Source of the DNA: Clostridia bacterium
Lineage (GTDB): Bacteria; Bacillota; Clostridia; Oscillospirales; Acutalibacteraceae
Assembly: GCA_017416285.1 (NCBI GenBank)
Contig: JAFQCU010000005.1
Span: forward strand, 1-45,800
Direction: 5' to 3'
Length of the DNA stretch: 45,800 nucleotides
Both the position numbers and the translations under genes were made by a program. The notes beneath the pieces were generated by a model. The model did not search any database. It had not been told where the DNA came from and was given only the letters and a program-made list of their open reading frames with translations. Position 1 is the first letter of the stretch. Each line of letters starts with the position of its first letter. Below, one piece after another: positions 7,564 through 16,478 of this stretch.

Positions 7564-8834
7564 TGTTTGTTGATATAGCAAAAATACATTTAAAAGCAGG
7601 CAACGGCGGTAACGGTGCGGTATCCTTTCACCGTGAAAAGTTTGTTGCGGCAGGCGGTCCCGATGGTGGTGATGGCGGCAAGGGCGGCGATATTGTCTTT
7701 AAAGCCGATAGCAATTTATCCACCTTGGCGGATTTTCGCTATAAAAGAAAATACACGGCACAGAGCGGTGAGAACGGCGGCACTTCACGTTGTACGGGTA
7801 AAAGTGCGCCTAATCTTGTAATATCAGTTCCCGTTGGCACCTTGGTTAAGGATGCCGAAACCGGTCGTATTATTGCCGATATTTCGGGGGAAGAGCCGGT
7901 AGTTATTGCAAAAGGCGGTAACGGTGGTTGGGGCAACCAGCACTTTGGTAATGCAACCCGTCAAATTCCCCGTTTTGCAAAAAGCGGAAACCCTGGTGAG
8001 GAATTGGACGTAACCCTTGAGCTTAAGCTACTTGCTGACGTGGGACTTATCGGTTTTCCGAACGTGGGCAAGTCAACACTTGTGTCGGTTGTAAGTGAAG
8101 CAAAGCCGAAGATTGCGAACTACCACTTTACAACCCTTACCCCTGTTTTGGGTGTTGTAAGACTTGACGAGGGTTCTTCGTTTGTAATGGCAGATATCCC
8201 CGGTCTTATCGAGGGTGCCGGCGAGGGCATTGGCCTTGGACACGAATTTTTACGACACGTTGAACGCTGTCGTTTGCTTTTGCACGTTATTGACGTTTCG
8301 GGAAGTGAGGGTCGTGACCCTATTGATGATTTCCAGAAAATCAATCACGAGCTTTCGATTTTCAGTGAGGAATTAACACTGGCGCCGCAAATTATTGTTG
8401 GTAACAAGTGTGACCTTATTGAAGAGGATGAAATTGAACGTCTTAAAGCCTATTTTGAAGGGCTTGGTTATAAATTTTTCCCCGTTATGGCAGCTATTGC
8501 CGAGGGTACAAACGAGCTTATAAACTATGTTGCGAGCGAGCTTCAAAAGCTTCCTCCCATCAAGATTTATGAGGCTGAAGAAAAGCCCGTAGAAGAGGTG
8601 GACAGAAACCGCCGCAAGTTTACAGTACGCTTTGACGGTACCTATTATTACGTTGAAGACTGCGACTGGCTTATGGAGGTTATGAATAACGTTGACCCTG
8701 ATGACTATGAATCGCTTCAATATTTTGAACGTGTTATCAGGGAGTGTGGCATAATCGATGCATTGGAACGCAAGGGCTGTTCCGAAGGCGATACAGTTAA
8801 AATTTTAGATATTGAATTTGATTATGTTCCGTAA
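7563..8834 (+). CDS. obgE: GTPase Obg (CgtA)
   Basis: 423 residues with three domains. The glycine-rich Obg fold (about 1-158) contains 'GGNGGNGAVSFHREKFVAAGGPDGGDGGKGGD'. The GTPase domain has G1 'GFPNVGKSTL', switch I around 'NYHFTTLTPVLG', G3 'DIPGLIEGA', G4 'NKCD' and G5 'SAI'-like 'MAAIAEG'. The C-terminal OCT domain is at about 345-423. Obg is an essential ribosome-associated GTPase with roles in 50S assembly and stress signalling. It sits downstream of L21/L27 as in most bacteria. Confidence 0.97.
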   Translation: MFVDIAKIHLKAGNGGNGAVSFHREKFVAAGGPDGGDGGKGGDIVFKADSNLSTLADFRYKRKYTAQSGENGGTSRCTGKSAPNLVISVPVGTLVKDAETGRIIADISGEEPVVIAKGGNGGWGNQHFGNATRQIPRFAKSGNPGEELDVTLELKLLADVGLIGFPNVGKSTLVSVVSEAKPKIANYHFTTLTPVLGVVRLDEGSSFVMADIPGLIEGAGEGIGLGHEFLRHVERCRLLLHVIDVSGSEGRDPIDDFQKINHELSIFSEELTLAPQIIVGNKCDLIEEDEIERLKAYFEGLGYKFFPVMAAIAEGTNELINYVASELQKLPPIKIYEAEEKPVEEVDRNRRKFTVRFDGTYYYVEDCDWLMEVMNNVDPDDYESLQYFERVIRECGIIDALERKGCSEGDTVKILDIEFDYVP

Positions 8835-8854
8835 TATATTTAAGTAGGTGTTTT

Positions 8855-9235
8855 ATGGAAAATCCAAATCTGTTAAGTCCGTCGGTGTTGGCGTTTGTGG
8901 GTGATGCGGTTTACGGTCTTATGGTGCGTACCGCTTTGGCAGAGGTTAATCGTCCTTCGGGTGAATTGCATAAGCTTTCGGTAAAGCTTGTAAACGCAAC
9001 GGCTCAAGCCGAGGCTTATAAAATGATTGAACCCGAGCTTTCTGAAAAAGAAATTATGGTTTTTAAGCGTGGCAGAAATTTTAAAACCGGCAATACCCCC
9101 AAAAATTCAAGCGGGGGAGAGTATCATACCGCAACCGGTCTAGAAACGCTTTTTGGTTTTTTATATCTTTCGGGCGAAAATGACCGCCTTAAAACACTTT
9201 TTAATATTATTTGGAAAAGCTCACACATATCTTAA
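8855..9235 (+). CDS. mrnC: Mini-ribonuclease 3 (23S rRNA maturation)
   Basis: A 126-residue RNase III catalytic domain without a double-stranded RNA binding domain. The active-site signature is 'LAFVGDAVYGLMVR' (Asp17), with the second acidic site in 'TGLETLFGFLYL'. Mini-III matures the ends of 23S rRNA in Firmicutes. It lies 20 bp after obg and before a strong terminator, so it closes this cluster. A TAAGTAGGTG ribosome binding site precedes the ATG. Confidence 0.93.
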   Translation: MENPNLLSPSVLAFVGDAVYGLMVRTALAEVNRPSGELHKLSVKLVNATAQAEAYKMIEPELSEKEIMVFKRGRNFKTGNTPKNSSGGEYHTATGLETLFGFLYLSGENDRLKTLFNIIWKSSHIS

Positions 9236-9240
9236 ACTAA

Positions 9241-9278
9241 AAAATGGGTACACTAGTTAGTGTATCCATTTTATTTTT
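9241..9278 (+). terminator. Terminator after mrnC
   Basis: A near-perfect inverted repeat AAAATGGGTACACTA / TAGTGTATCCATTTT, then ATTTTT. Confidence 0.85.
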
Positions 9279-9288
9279 AAGGTGAATT

Positions 9289-10137
9289 ATGAAAACAAGA
9301 ATTAAAGAATTTTTGAAAGATATAATTTATTATATTGTGGGCGGAAGTATATATACGGTAGCGGTTACAACTTTTTTATCTGCCAATGAAATTTCGCCCG
9401 GTGGGGTAACAGGTATTGCAACCGTGCTTAACTTTTTATTAAATACCCCTATCGGCGGGGTTGTGTTTTTAATAAACGTACCGCTTTTTATCATTGCAGT
9501 TTTTAAATTTGGAAAAGGGTTTATTATTAAAACCGCTATTGCAACAGCGATAACTTCAATTCTGTTAGACCTGCTTGTAATTGTTTTACCGATTATGAAA
9601 ATTGATTTAATTCTTGCAAGTATTTTTGGCGGCACCTTAATGGGCTTGGGTGTCAGTATTATTATGCTCAGAGGTTCGTCAACCGGTGGTGTCGAAATTG
9701 TTGCGAAGCTGGTTTCGTTAAAGTACCCTTATGTTAGTATGGGCAGACTTATGCTCTTGCTTGATTTCTCGGTAGTGGTTGTTTCAGCGCTTGTTTATAA
9801 AAACGCCCAAAGTGCATTATATTCTACCGTTGCACTTTATTCCTGCTCGAAAATTATGGACCTTGTGCTATATGGCGCAGACAAGGGTAAGGTTATTTAT
9901 ATAATAAGTGATAAAGCACAATATATTGTGTGTGATATTCTTAACAAAATTGGTCGTGGTGCCACCTTTTTAGACGTTAGGGGCGCTTATACCGGCGATA
10001 AACGGCAAATGATAATGTGCACTGTCAGAAGAAACGAGGTGCATAATGTCTATGCCGCCGCAAGACAACATGATAAGTCGGCTTTTATTGTTGTTTGCGA
10101 AGCGGGCGAGATACTTGGTGAGGGTTTTAAAAAATAA
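9289..10137 (+). CDS. YitT-family membrane protein with DUF2179 domain
   Basis: 282 residues. The N-terminal two thirds hold about five membrane helices of the YitT (DUF161) type, with 'SANEISPGGVTGIATVLNF' and 'RGSSTGGVEIVAKLVS' as conserved blocks. The last 80 residues ('KVIYIISDKAQYIVCDILNKIGRGATFLDVRGAYTG') form the cytosolic DUF2179 domain, which has a small-ligand-binding ferredoxin-like fold. Firmicutes carry several such proteins, and their substrates are mostly unknown. AAGGTGAA precedes the ATG. Confidence 0.9.
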   Translation: MKTRIKEFLKDIIYYIVGGSIYTVAVTTFLSANEISPGGVTGIATVLNFLLNTPIGGVVFLINVPLFIIAVFKFGKGFIIKTAIATAITSILLDLLVIVLPIMKIDLILASIFGGTLMGLGVSIIMLRGSSTGGVEIVAKLVSLKYPYVSMGRLMLLLDFSVVVVSALVYKNAQSALYSTVALYSCSKIMDLVLYGADKGKVIYIISDKAQYIVCDILNKIGRGATFLDVRGAYTGDKRQMIMCTVRRNEVHNVYAAARQHDKSAFIVVCEAGEILGEGFKK

Positions 10138-10160
10138 TTTACATTTTGTCGAAATAGTAC

Positions 10161-10213
10161 TTGAAATATCTATAATTTGTGTTATAATTAATTTTGCACT
10201 CACTATATATAGT
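10161..10213 (+). promoter_or_regulatory. nrdD promoter with a possible NrdR-type palindrome
   Basis: TTGAAA (10161-10166) and TATAAT (10183-10188) are 16 bp apart. The perfect palindrome ACTATATATAGT lies at 10202-10213, right after the expected transcription start. It resembles the core of NrdR boxes, which control ribonucleotide reductase genes, but only one clear box is visible and the NrdR assignment is a guess. Confidence 0.5.
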
Positions 10214-10263
10214 ATAATTTGTTTTGCGAATTTATTTTAAGAATTTATTTTGAGGTAGAAGTT

Positions 10264-12441
10264 ATGAAGATTATTAAAAGAAGCGGCGCAGAGGTTACTT
10301 TTGACCCGAATAAAATTATAGTGGCCGTTACCAAAGCTAATCAAAGCGTAGTTCCAAGCCACAGAATGACCGATGTTCAGATTAAAAGAATTGCTGAAGA
10401 TGTTGAATCTGCAGCGGCAAATATGAACCGTTCATTAAGCGTTGAAGAAATACAAGATATGGTAGAAGACCAAATCATGAACCAACGTGCATTTGACGTG
10501 GCTCGCCGTTATATTACATATCGTTATAATCGTGCTTTGGTTAGAAAATCGAATACTACCGATGAACAGATTTTAAGTCTTATTGAATGTAATAACGAAG
10601 AAGTAAAGCAGGAAAACAGTAATAAAAACCCCACTGTCAACAGTGTTCAGCGTGACTATATGGCAGGTGAAGTAAGTAAGGATATTACCCGCCGTATACT
10701 TTTGCCGCCCGATATTGTTGATGCACACGACCGTGGTCTTATTCACTTCCACGATGCCGATTATTTTGCACAGCATATGCACAACTGTGACCTTGTTAAT
10801 CTTGAGGATATGCTTCAAAACGGTACTGTTATCAGCGGTACTTCGATTGAACGTCCGCACAGCTTTTCAACCGCTTGTAATATCGCTACTCAGATTATTG
10901 CGCAGGTAGCTTCCTGTCAGTACGGCGGTCAAAGTATAAGTCTCACTCACTTGGCACCCTTTGTTGACGTAAGCCGCAAGAAAATTTATGCCGAAGTTAC
11001 TGAAGAATTTAAAGCCTCAGGCTTGGATATTACAGAAGAAAAAATTTCTGAAATTACAGAAAAGCGCCTTTTAAAAGAAATTGCACGTGGTGTTCAGACA
11101 ATACAGTATCAGGTTGTTACCCTTATGACCACTAATGGTCAGGCACCCTTTGTTACTGTGTTTATGTACCTTAACGAAGCTAAAAACGAGCAGGAAAAAG
11201 CCGACCTTGCTTTAATTATTGAAGAAGTCTTAAAGCAACGTTATCAAGGCGTTAAAAATGAAAAGGGCGTTTGGATTACTCCCGCTTTCCCCAAGCTTAT
11301 TTACGTTTTGGAAGAGGATAATATCAAAGAAGGAACAAAGTATTGGGAACTTACAAAGCTAGCTGCTAAATGCACCGCTAAGCGTATGGTACCCGACTAT
11401 ATTTCCGAAAAGGTTATGCTTCAGAATAAGGTTGACAAAAACGGTGACGGCCATTGCTATACCTGTATGGGCTGCCGCAGCTTCTTAACCCCTTACGTTG
11501 ACGAAAACGGCAAACCGAAGTATTATGGCCGCTTTAACCAAGGCGTTGTAACCGTAAACCTTGTTGATATCGGTTTATCGGCAAATGGCGATATGGAAAA
11601 ATTCTGGAAGATTTTTGATGACAGAATGGAGCTTTGCCACCGTGCACTTCAAGCCCGTCACGAACGTCTTACAGGCACCCTTTCGGATGCCGCACCTATT
11701 TTGTGGCAGTACGGCGCACTTTTGCGCCTTAAAAAAGGCGAAAAGATTGATAAGTACCTCCATGGCGGTTATTCTACCATTTCGCTTGGTTATGCCGGTC
11801 TTTGGGAATGTGTTTATGCTATGATTGGCAAAAAGCTCACCGAAAAAGAGGGTGAGGAATTCGGCCTCCAAATTATGCGTAAACTTAACGAATACACCGC
11901 AAAATGGAAGGCTGCCGAGGTTATTGACTATTCACTTTATGGCACACCGCTTGAAAGCACTACATATAAGTTTGCAAAATGCTTGCAAAAGCGTTTCGGT
12001 ATAATCAAGGGTGTTACCGATAAGAACTATATTACCAATAGCTATCACGTACACGTTACCGAGGATATTGATGCCTTTGAAAAATTGGCGCTTGAAGCTA
12101 AATTCCAGGCATTATCACCGGGTGGTGCAATAAGCTATGTTGAGGTTCCAAATATGCAAAATAACCTTGACGCTGTTTTATCGGTAATGCAGTTTATTTA
12201 TGATAACATTATGTATGCCGAGCTTAATACCAAGAGTGACTACTGTCACGAATGTGGCTTTGATGGTGAAATTGAAATTAAAGAGGACGAGCACGGCAAG
12301 CTTGTGTGGACCTGTCCAAACTGCGGCAATACCGATCAGGACAAGCTTAATGTAGCAAGAAGAACCTGCGGTTATATTGGCACACAGTATTGGAACCAAG
12401 GCAGAACACAGGAAATTAAGGAAAGAGTTTTACATCTTTAA
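10264..12441 (+). CDS. nrdD: Anaerobic (class III) ribonucleoside-triphosphate reductase
   Basis: 725 residues. It reduces ribonucleoside triphosphates to dNTPs using a glycyl radical. The N-terminal ATP-cone ('MKIIKRSGAEVTFDPNKI') gives allosteric control. The zinc site near the C-terminus is CHEC...CPNC. The radical glycine is in 'RRTCGYIG' (about Gly703). The true start is ATG 10264, which has GAGGT upstream; an in-frame ATG at 10219 gives a non-conserved extension. It works with the activase nrdG just downstream and indicates anaerobic life. Confidence 0.97.
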   Translation: MKIIKRSGAEVTFDPNKIIVAVTKANQSVVPSHRMTDVQIKRIAEDVESAAANMNRSLSVEEIQDMVEDQIMNQRAFDVARRYITYRYNRALVRKSNTTDEQILSLIECNNEEVKQENSNKNPTVNSVQRDYMAGEVSKDITRRILLPPDIVDAHDRGLIHFHDADYFAQHMHNCDLVNLEDMLQNGTVISGTSIERPHSFSTACNIATQIIAQVASCQYGGQSISLTHLAPFVDVSRKKIYAEVTEEFKASGLDITEEKISEITEKRLLKEIARGVQTIQYQVVTLMTTNGQAPFVTVFMYLNEAKNEQEKADLALIIEEVLKQRYQGVKNEKGVWITPAFPKLIYVLEEDNIKEGTKYWELTKLAAKCTAKRMVPDYISEKVMLQNKVDKNGDGHCYTCMGCRSFLTPYVDENGKPKYYGRFNQGVVTVNLVDIGLSANGDMEKFWKIFDDRMELCHRALQARHERLTGTLSDAAPILWQYGALLRLKKGEKIDKYLHGGYSTISLGYAGLWECVYAMIGKKLTEKEGEEFGLQIMRKLNEYTAKWKAAEVIDYSLYGTPLESTTYKFAKCLQKRFGIIKGVTDKNYITNSYHVHVTEDIDAFEKLALEAKFQALSPGGAISYVEVPNMQNNLDAVLSVMQFIYDNIMYAELNTKSDYCHECGFDGEIEIKEDEHGKLVWTCPNCGNTDQDKLNVARRTCGYIGTQYWNQGRTQEIKERVLHL

Positions 12442-12447
12442 AAAACA

Positions 12448-12478
12448 GGGCTTTCCAAAAGGAAGGCCCTTAAATTTT
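12448..12478 (+). terminator. Intercistronic hairpin between nrdD and nrdG
   Basis: GGGCTTTCC/GGAAGGCCC with an AAAA loop, then TTAAATTTT. The T-tract is interrupted, so it may be a leaky terminator or an mRNA-stabilising hairpin that sets a lower dose of the activase. Confidence 0.55.
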
Positions 12479-12488
12479 GGGGTCAGCT

Positions 12489-13049
12489 ATGAATTATGCA
12501 GTAATTAAAAAATTTGATATTGCCAACGGCCCCGGTGTCAGGGTTTCACTTTTTGTCAGTGGTTGCCGTCATAAGTGTAAAAACTGTTTTAACAGTGAAG
12601 CGTGGGATTTCCAATTTGGAACCCCCTTTACAGATGATACGGTTGATGAAATTATTGAAGCGCTTGATAAAGAGTATATCGAAGGCTTTTCACTTTTGGG
12701 CGGTGAGCCCTTTGAGCCTGAAAACCAAGAGGGAATTCATAAGGTTTTAAAAGCAATAAAAGAAAAATTGCCCCTAAAAACAGTTTGGTGTTATACCGGC
12801 TTTGATTATGAAAAGCAACTTGTAAGGGGGCTTGTCGGTGATAAAGAGCTTACTTTAAAATGTTTAAGCCTTATCGACGTTTTGGTTGACGGGAAGTTTG
12901 TGGAAGAGCTTAAAAGCCCAACGCTACTGTTTCGTGGGTCATCTAATCAGCGTATAATTGACGTTAAAAAATCACTTGCCGAAAACCGTGTAATATGGCT
13001 TGACGGCGTGTGGGAGCGTAAAATGGGCTCGGGTAATATTTATGAATAG
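12489..13049 (+). CDS. nrdG: Anaerobic ribonucleotide reductase-activating protein (radical SAM)
   Basis: 186 residues. The radical-SAM cluster motif CxxxCxxC is at Cys26, Cys30 and Cys33 ('SGCRHKCKNCF'), after 'NGPGVRVSLF', which is typical of NrdG. The glycine-rich 'LLGGEPFEPEN' contacts SAM. It makes the glycyl radical on NrdD. The start is ATG 12489 with GGGG 5-9 nt upstream; a TTG at 12477 is in frame but lacks a ribosome binding site. The dut gene follows after 10 bp. Confidence 0.95.
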   Translation: MNYAVIKKFDIANGPGVRVSLFVSGCRHKCKNCFNSEAWDFQFGTPFTDDTVDEIIEALDKEYIEGFSLLGGEPFEPENQEGIHKVLKAIKEKLPLKTVWCYTGFDYEKQLVRGLVGDKELTLKCLSLIDVLVDGKFVEELKSPTLLFRGSSNQRIIDVKKSLAENRVIWLDGVWERKMGSGNIYE

Positions 13050-13059
13050 GGGAATATCA

Positions 13060-13500
13060 ATGAAGATAAACTTTAAAAAATTAAGCGAAAATGCAAAGGT
13101 GCCTACTTACGGCTCACCTTATTCTGCAGGTGCGGATTTATACGCTTTAACAAACGGTGAAACGGTTGAATTTTTACCGGGCGAAACAAAAATAATACAC
13201 ACCGGCATTGCTATGGAAATACCAGTTGGCTATGCAGGTCTTATTTACGCCCGAAGCGGAATCGCCAATAAGCGTGGACTTGCACCGTCTAATAAGGTTG
13301 GTGTTGTCGATGCCGATTATCGTGGCGAAATTATGGTGTCGCTTCACAATCATTCTAACGAAACACAGCAAATTACCGATGGCGAGCGTGTTGCCCAAAT
13401 GGTTATTGCACCATTTTTGGCAGTTGAATATAACGAGGTTTCAGAGCTTTCCGAAACCGTTCGTGGAACCGGCGGATTTGGTTCTACAGGCAAAAAATAA
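13060..13500 (+). CDS. dut: Deoxyuridine 5'-triphosphate nucleotidohydrolase
   Basis: A 146-residue trimeric dUTPase with all five motifs: 'AGADLYAL', 'YARSGIANKRG', 'GVVDADYRGEIMV' (nucleoside-binding Tyr and catalytic Asp), 'GERVAQMVI' and the C-terminal P-loop-like 'RGTGGFGSTG'. It converts dUTP to dUMP plus pyrophosphate, keeping uracil out of DNA. It follows nrdG by 10 bp, so dNTP production and clean-up are co-expressed. The start is ATG 13060 after AGGGG; an upstream in-frame start at 13000 lies inside nrdG and is unlikely. Confidence 0.96.
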   Translation: MKINFKKLSENAKVPTYGSPYSAGADLYALTNGETVEFLPGETKIIHTGIAMEIPVGYAGLIYARSGIANKRGLAPSNKVGVVDADYRGEIMVSLHNHSNETQQITDGERVAQMVIAPFLAVEYNEVSELSETVRGTGGFGSTGKK

Positions 13501-13513
13501 TTAATAATTTATT

Positions 13514-13548
13514 AATAAGGGGTAACAAGATTGTTACTCCTTATTTAA
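13514..13548 (+). terminator. Terminator after dut
   Basis: AATAAGGGGTAACAA / TTGTTACTCCTTATT arms with a 2-nt apex, followed by TAATT. Strong stem, weak T-tract. Confidence 0.7.
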
Positions 13549-13577
13549 TTGACAAAAATACAGTTTTGGGGTACAAT
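13549..13577 (+). promoter_or_regulatory. Promoter of the LtaS-like gene
   Basis: TTGACA (13549-13554) and TACAAT (13572-13577), 17 bp apart. The ribosome binding site GAAAGGTG follows. Confidence 0.8.
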
Positions 13578-13611
13578 ATTAAGGTAGAATTTTTAGAAAG
13601 GTGCCGATTAA

Positions 13612-15582
13612 ATGAAAAAATATTATTATTGGGCGTTTTTTCCAATAACTATTTTTTACTGTGAATTGTGGCTAAGACTTTTCAGCGGCGAAAGGTTTTT
13701 TAACTGGGGCCTTGTGACTGTCGCCTTGTTTTCGGTTGTTTTCGGTCTTCTTTCACAGTTTTTGTCATTTAACAAAAATGCGGGGCTTATAATTGTACAG
13801 TCATTTTTAAGTCTTTGGTACAGCGTGCAAACGGTTTACCACAACATTTTTGGCACTTATATGATTTTGTATTCATTAAAGGGTGCTGACCAAATTGCCG
13901 AAAGCGAAATGCTGGGCGAAGCGTTTTTAGCCATTGCGAAAAGTCTTTGGCAGGTTTTAATTTTGTTTGTACCGCTGATTTTGCTTATTATCGGTATCAA
14001 ACGCTTTAAGAATCGGCACAAGGCAAAAAAACGTGAAATGTGGACTGCTGCAGGTGTTACCGCCGCAGTGTTGACAATCACCTTATTACTCCGCATTGCC
14101 ATACCTTATTATAGGGACCGAAATGCAATTTTTGAAATGAATCGCAGTGTTTCGTATAACGGGCTTTTATATACTGAAATTTTGGATTTTGGTTATAACA
14201 TTTTGGGCATTGATAACGGTTATGAAATTGACCCTGATATTGAAAATATTTTACATGGTGAAAATAAGCCCACTAAATATGAACCCAACGTAATGCAGAT
14301 TGATTTCCAGACCCTTGCCTCGCAGGAAACCGATACTACCGTAAAGGCGCTTCACGAATATTTCGGCAGCCGTACCCCAACCTATAAAAACAAATACACC
14401 GGTATGTTTGAGGGATATAATTTAATTCAGGTGACTGCCGAAGGTTTTTCATACTTTGCAATCGATAAGGAATTAACCCCCACCCTTTATAAAATGCAGC
14501 ACGAGGGCTTTGACTTTACTAATTTCTATACACCCATCTGGGGCGTAAGCACCTCTGACGGTGAGTATGTTGCTACAACGGGTCTTATTCCCAAAGGCGG
14601 TATTTGGAGTTATTTCACATCGGGTAAAAACAATATATTTTTCCCGTTTACAATGCCTCAACAGTATCTTAATGACGGTTTAAAGACTGTCCGTGCTTAT
14701 CATAACCACACCTATACCTATTACAGCCGCCATATCTCTCATAAGAATATGGGCTTTATATATAAAGGTATCGGCAACGGTCTTGAAAAGGTGGTTAATC
14801 CCAAACGCTGGCCGGAATCCGACCACGAAATGCTCAAGGGTACAACAAGTGAATATATCGGCAAGGACCGTTTTATGACCTATTATATGACGGTTAGCGG
14901 TCACCTTAATTATACCTTTATGGGTAACAGCATGGCAGCACGTCACAAGGATAAGGTAAAGCACCTTGACCTTTCAAGCAATGCAAAGGCATATCTCGCT
15001 TGTAATATCGAGCTTGATTTAGCGATGGAACATTTGCTTGAGGCGCTCGAAAAAGCCGGTGTTGCTGAAAAAACAGTTATAGTTATCACACCCGACCATT
15101 ATCCATACGGCCTTGAGGATAAGGAGCATATTGACCCTTATCATTATTTCAGTGAGCTTGCGGGCCATCAAATCGACCCCGATTTAGAGCTTTATAAAAG
15201 CTGTCTTATAATCTATTCCAAGGGTATGGAAAAACCAATTAAGGTTGATAAATATTGCAGCTCTTTGGATATTATTCCAACCCTTAATAATCTCTTTGGT
15301 TTTGAATATGATTCCCGACTTTTACCCGGTACAGACATAATGTCTGACAGTCAGGCGCTTGTTATGTTCAACAACCATTCGTTTTTGACCGAAAAGGGCT
15401 TTTATAATTCCAAAACAGATGAATTTGAACTTTTTGACGGTCAAGAGCTTGAGGATGTTGATGAATACGTTTCATCAATGCGTAAGGTTGTAAACAATAA
15501 GTTTAAAATCAGTGCACAAATTCTGGACACAAATTATTACGCAAAGGTAATAAATCGTGAACACAAGCTTTCACAAAAATAA
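13612..15582 (+). CDS. LtaS-family membrane sulfatase-fold phosphotransferase
   Basis: 656 residues with five N-terminal membrane helices (about residues 5-210) and an extracellular alkaline-phosphatase-fold domain. Residues matching the lipoteichoic acid synthase active site are visible: Glu277 ('VTAEGF'), Thr314 ('GVSTSDGEY', the glycerol-phosphate-carrying Thr of LtaS), and Asp495-His496 ('ITPDHYPYG'). The likely role is transfer of phosphoglycerol-type groups from lipid to a surface polymer. The exact product (lipoteichoic acid, its primer or glycan decoration) cannot be decided. It is monocistronic with its own promoter and terminator. Confidence 0.87.
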   Translation: MKKYYYWAFFPITIFYCELWLRLFSGERFFNWGLVTVALFSVVFGLLSQFLSFNKNAGLIIVQSFLSLWYSVQTVYHNIFGTYMILYSLKGADQIAESEMLGEAFLAIAKSLWQVLILFVPLILLIIGIKRFKNRHKAKKREMWTAAGVTAAVLTITLLLRIAIPYYRDRNAIFEMNRSVSYNGLLYTEILDFGYNILGIDNGYEIDPDIENILHGENKPTKYEPNVMQIDFQTLASQETDTTVKALHEYFGSRTPTYKNKYTGMFEGYNLIQVTAEGFSYFAIDKELTPTLYKMQHEGFDFTNFYTPIWGVSTSDGEYVATTGLIPKGGIWSYFTSGKNNIFFPFTMPQQYLNDGLKTVRAYHNHTYTYYSRHISHKNMGFIYKGIGNGLEKVVNPKRWPESDHEMLKGTTSEYIGKDRFMTYYMTVSGHLNYTFMGNSMAARHKDKVKHLDLSSNAKAYLACNIELDLAMEHLLEALEKAGVAEKTVIVITPDHYPYGLEDKEHIDPYHYFSELAGHQIDPDLELYKSCLIIYSKGMEKPIKVDKYCSSLDIIPTLNNLFGFEYDSRLLPGTDIMSDSQALVMFNNHSFLTEKGFYNSKTDEFELFDGQELEDVDEYVSSMRKVVNNKFKISAQILDTNYYAKVINREHKLSQK

Positions 15583-15587
15583 AATTA

Positions 15588-15623
15588 ACACGGTAGAACG
15601 CAAAAAGTTCTACCGTGTTTTTT
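15588..15623. terminator. Bidirectional terminator
   Basis: ACACGGTAGAAC / GTTCTACCGTGT with an 7-nt loop and TTTTTT on the right; A-rich on the left. It serves the LtaS-like gene and the convergent sugar transport operon. Confidence 0.88.
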
Positions 15624-15644
15624 GTGTTTTAATTTTAAGGTTTA

Positions 15645-16478
15645 TTATCCCTTAACCGCACCTGCGGCAACACCCTTTATAATATACTTCTGACTTGTTA
15701 AATAAAAAATTATAACAGGTATTATTGAAAGCACAAGCATTGCCATTAAGGCACCCATATCAACCGAACCATAACCGCCTTTTAAATATTGCACCGCAAC
15801 AGGAATGGTTTTATAATCGTTCCCGATTATCAAATACGGCAACAGGTAGTCGTTCCATATCCACATTGTGTTTAAAATTGCAACCGTTACGGTTGTGGGC
15901 TTTAAAACGGGGAACACAACTAAAAAATAGGTTTGAAGTGTGTTGCAGCCGTCAATGGTAGCGGCTTCTTCAATGGTTTTGGGCACCGATTTTACAAAGC
16001 CTGAAAACATAAAGGTGGCTAGTCCTGCCCCAAAGCCGAGATAAATTAAAATTATACCTACGGGGTTGTCAAGCATTAAAATGTTAGCAACCTTCGACAT
16101 GGTGAACATAACCATTTGAAATGGCACAATCATTGAAAAGACAAGTGCGTAATATAAAACTGTAGTTAAAAGGGTTTTGGCTCTGACAATATACCACGCT
16201 GTCATTGAAGTAAAAATTACGATTGCGGCAACCGAAAAAACGGTTATAAATAATGACCAGAAAAAAGCCGTGCCAAAACCCGTTTGGGTAAAACCGCTTA
16301 TATAATTTTCAAAGCCGGAAAAGGTTTCGCTGTTTGGCAAAGCAAAAGGGGCTTCGGTAATAGAAAATTTAAATTTTAAAGAATTGATTATGATTATTAA
16401 AATAGGCAAGAGAAAAACAACTGATAAAAATAGCAGTATGGCGAAAATAATGCCGTGAGATAAGTGTTTTCTTATCAT
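15645..16478 (-). CDS. Carbohydrate ABC transporter permease (MalG type)
   Basis: 277 residues with six membrane helices. The cytoplasmic coupling loop 'EEAATIDGCNTLQTYFLVVFPVLKPT' is the EAA motif that docks to the ATPase. The ending 'QKYIIKGVAAGAVKG' is typical of MalG-type sugar permeases. It overlaps the MalF-type gene by 4 bp and is last in the operon. Confidence 0.93.
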   Translation of the reverse strand: MIRKHLSHGIIFAILLFLSVVFLLPILIIIINSLKFKFSITEAPFALPNSETFSGFENYISGFTQTGFGTAFFWSLFITVFSVAAIVIFTSMTAWYIVRAKTLLTTVLYYALVFSMIVPFQMVMFTMSKVANILMLDNPVGIILIYLGFGAGLATFMFSGFVKSVPKTIEEAATIDGCNTLQTYFLVVFPVLKPTTVTVAILNTMWIWNDYLLPYLIIGNDYKTIPVAVQYLKGGYGSVDMGALMAMLVLSIIPVIIFYLTSQKYIIKGVAAGAVKG

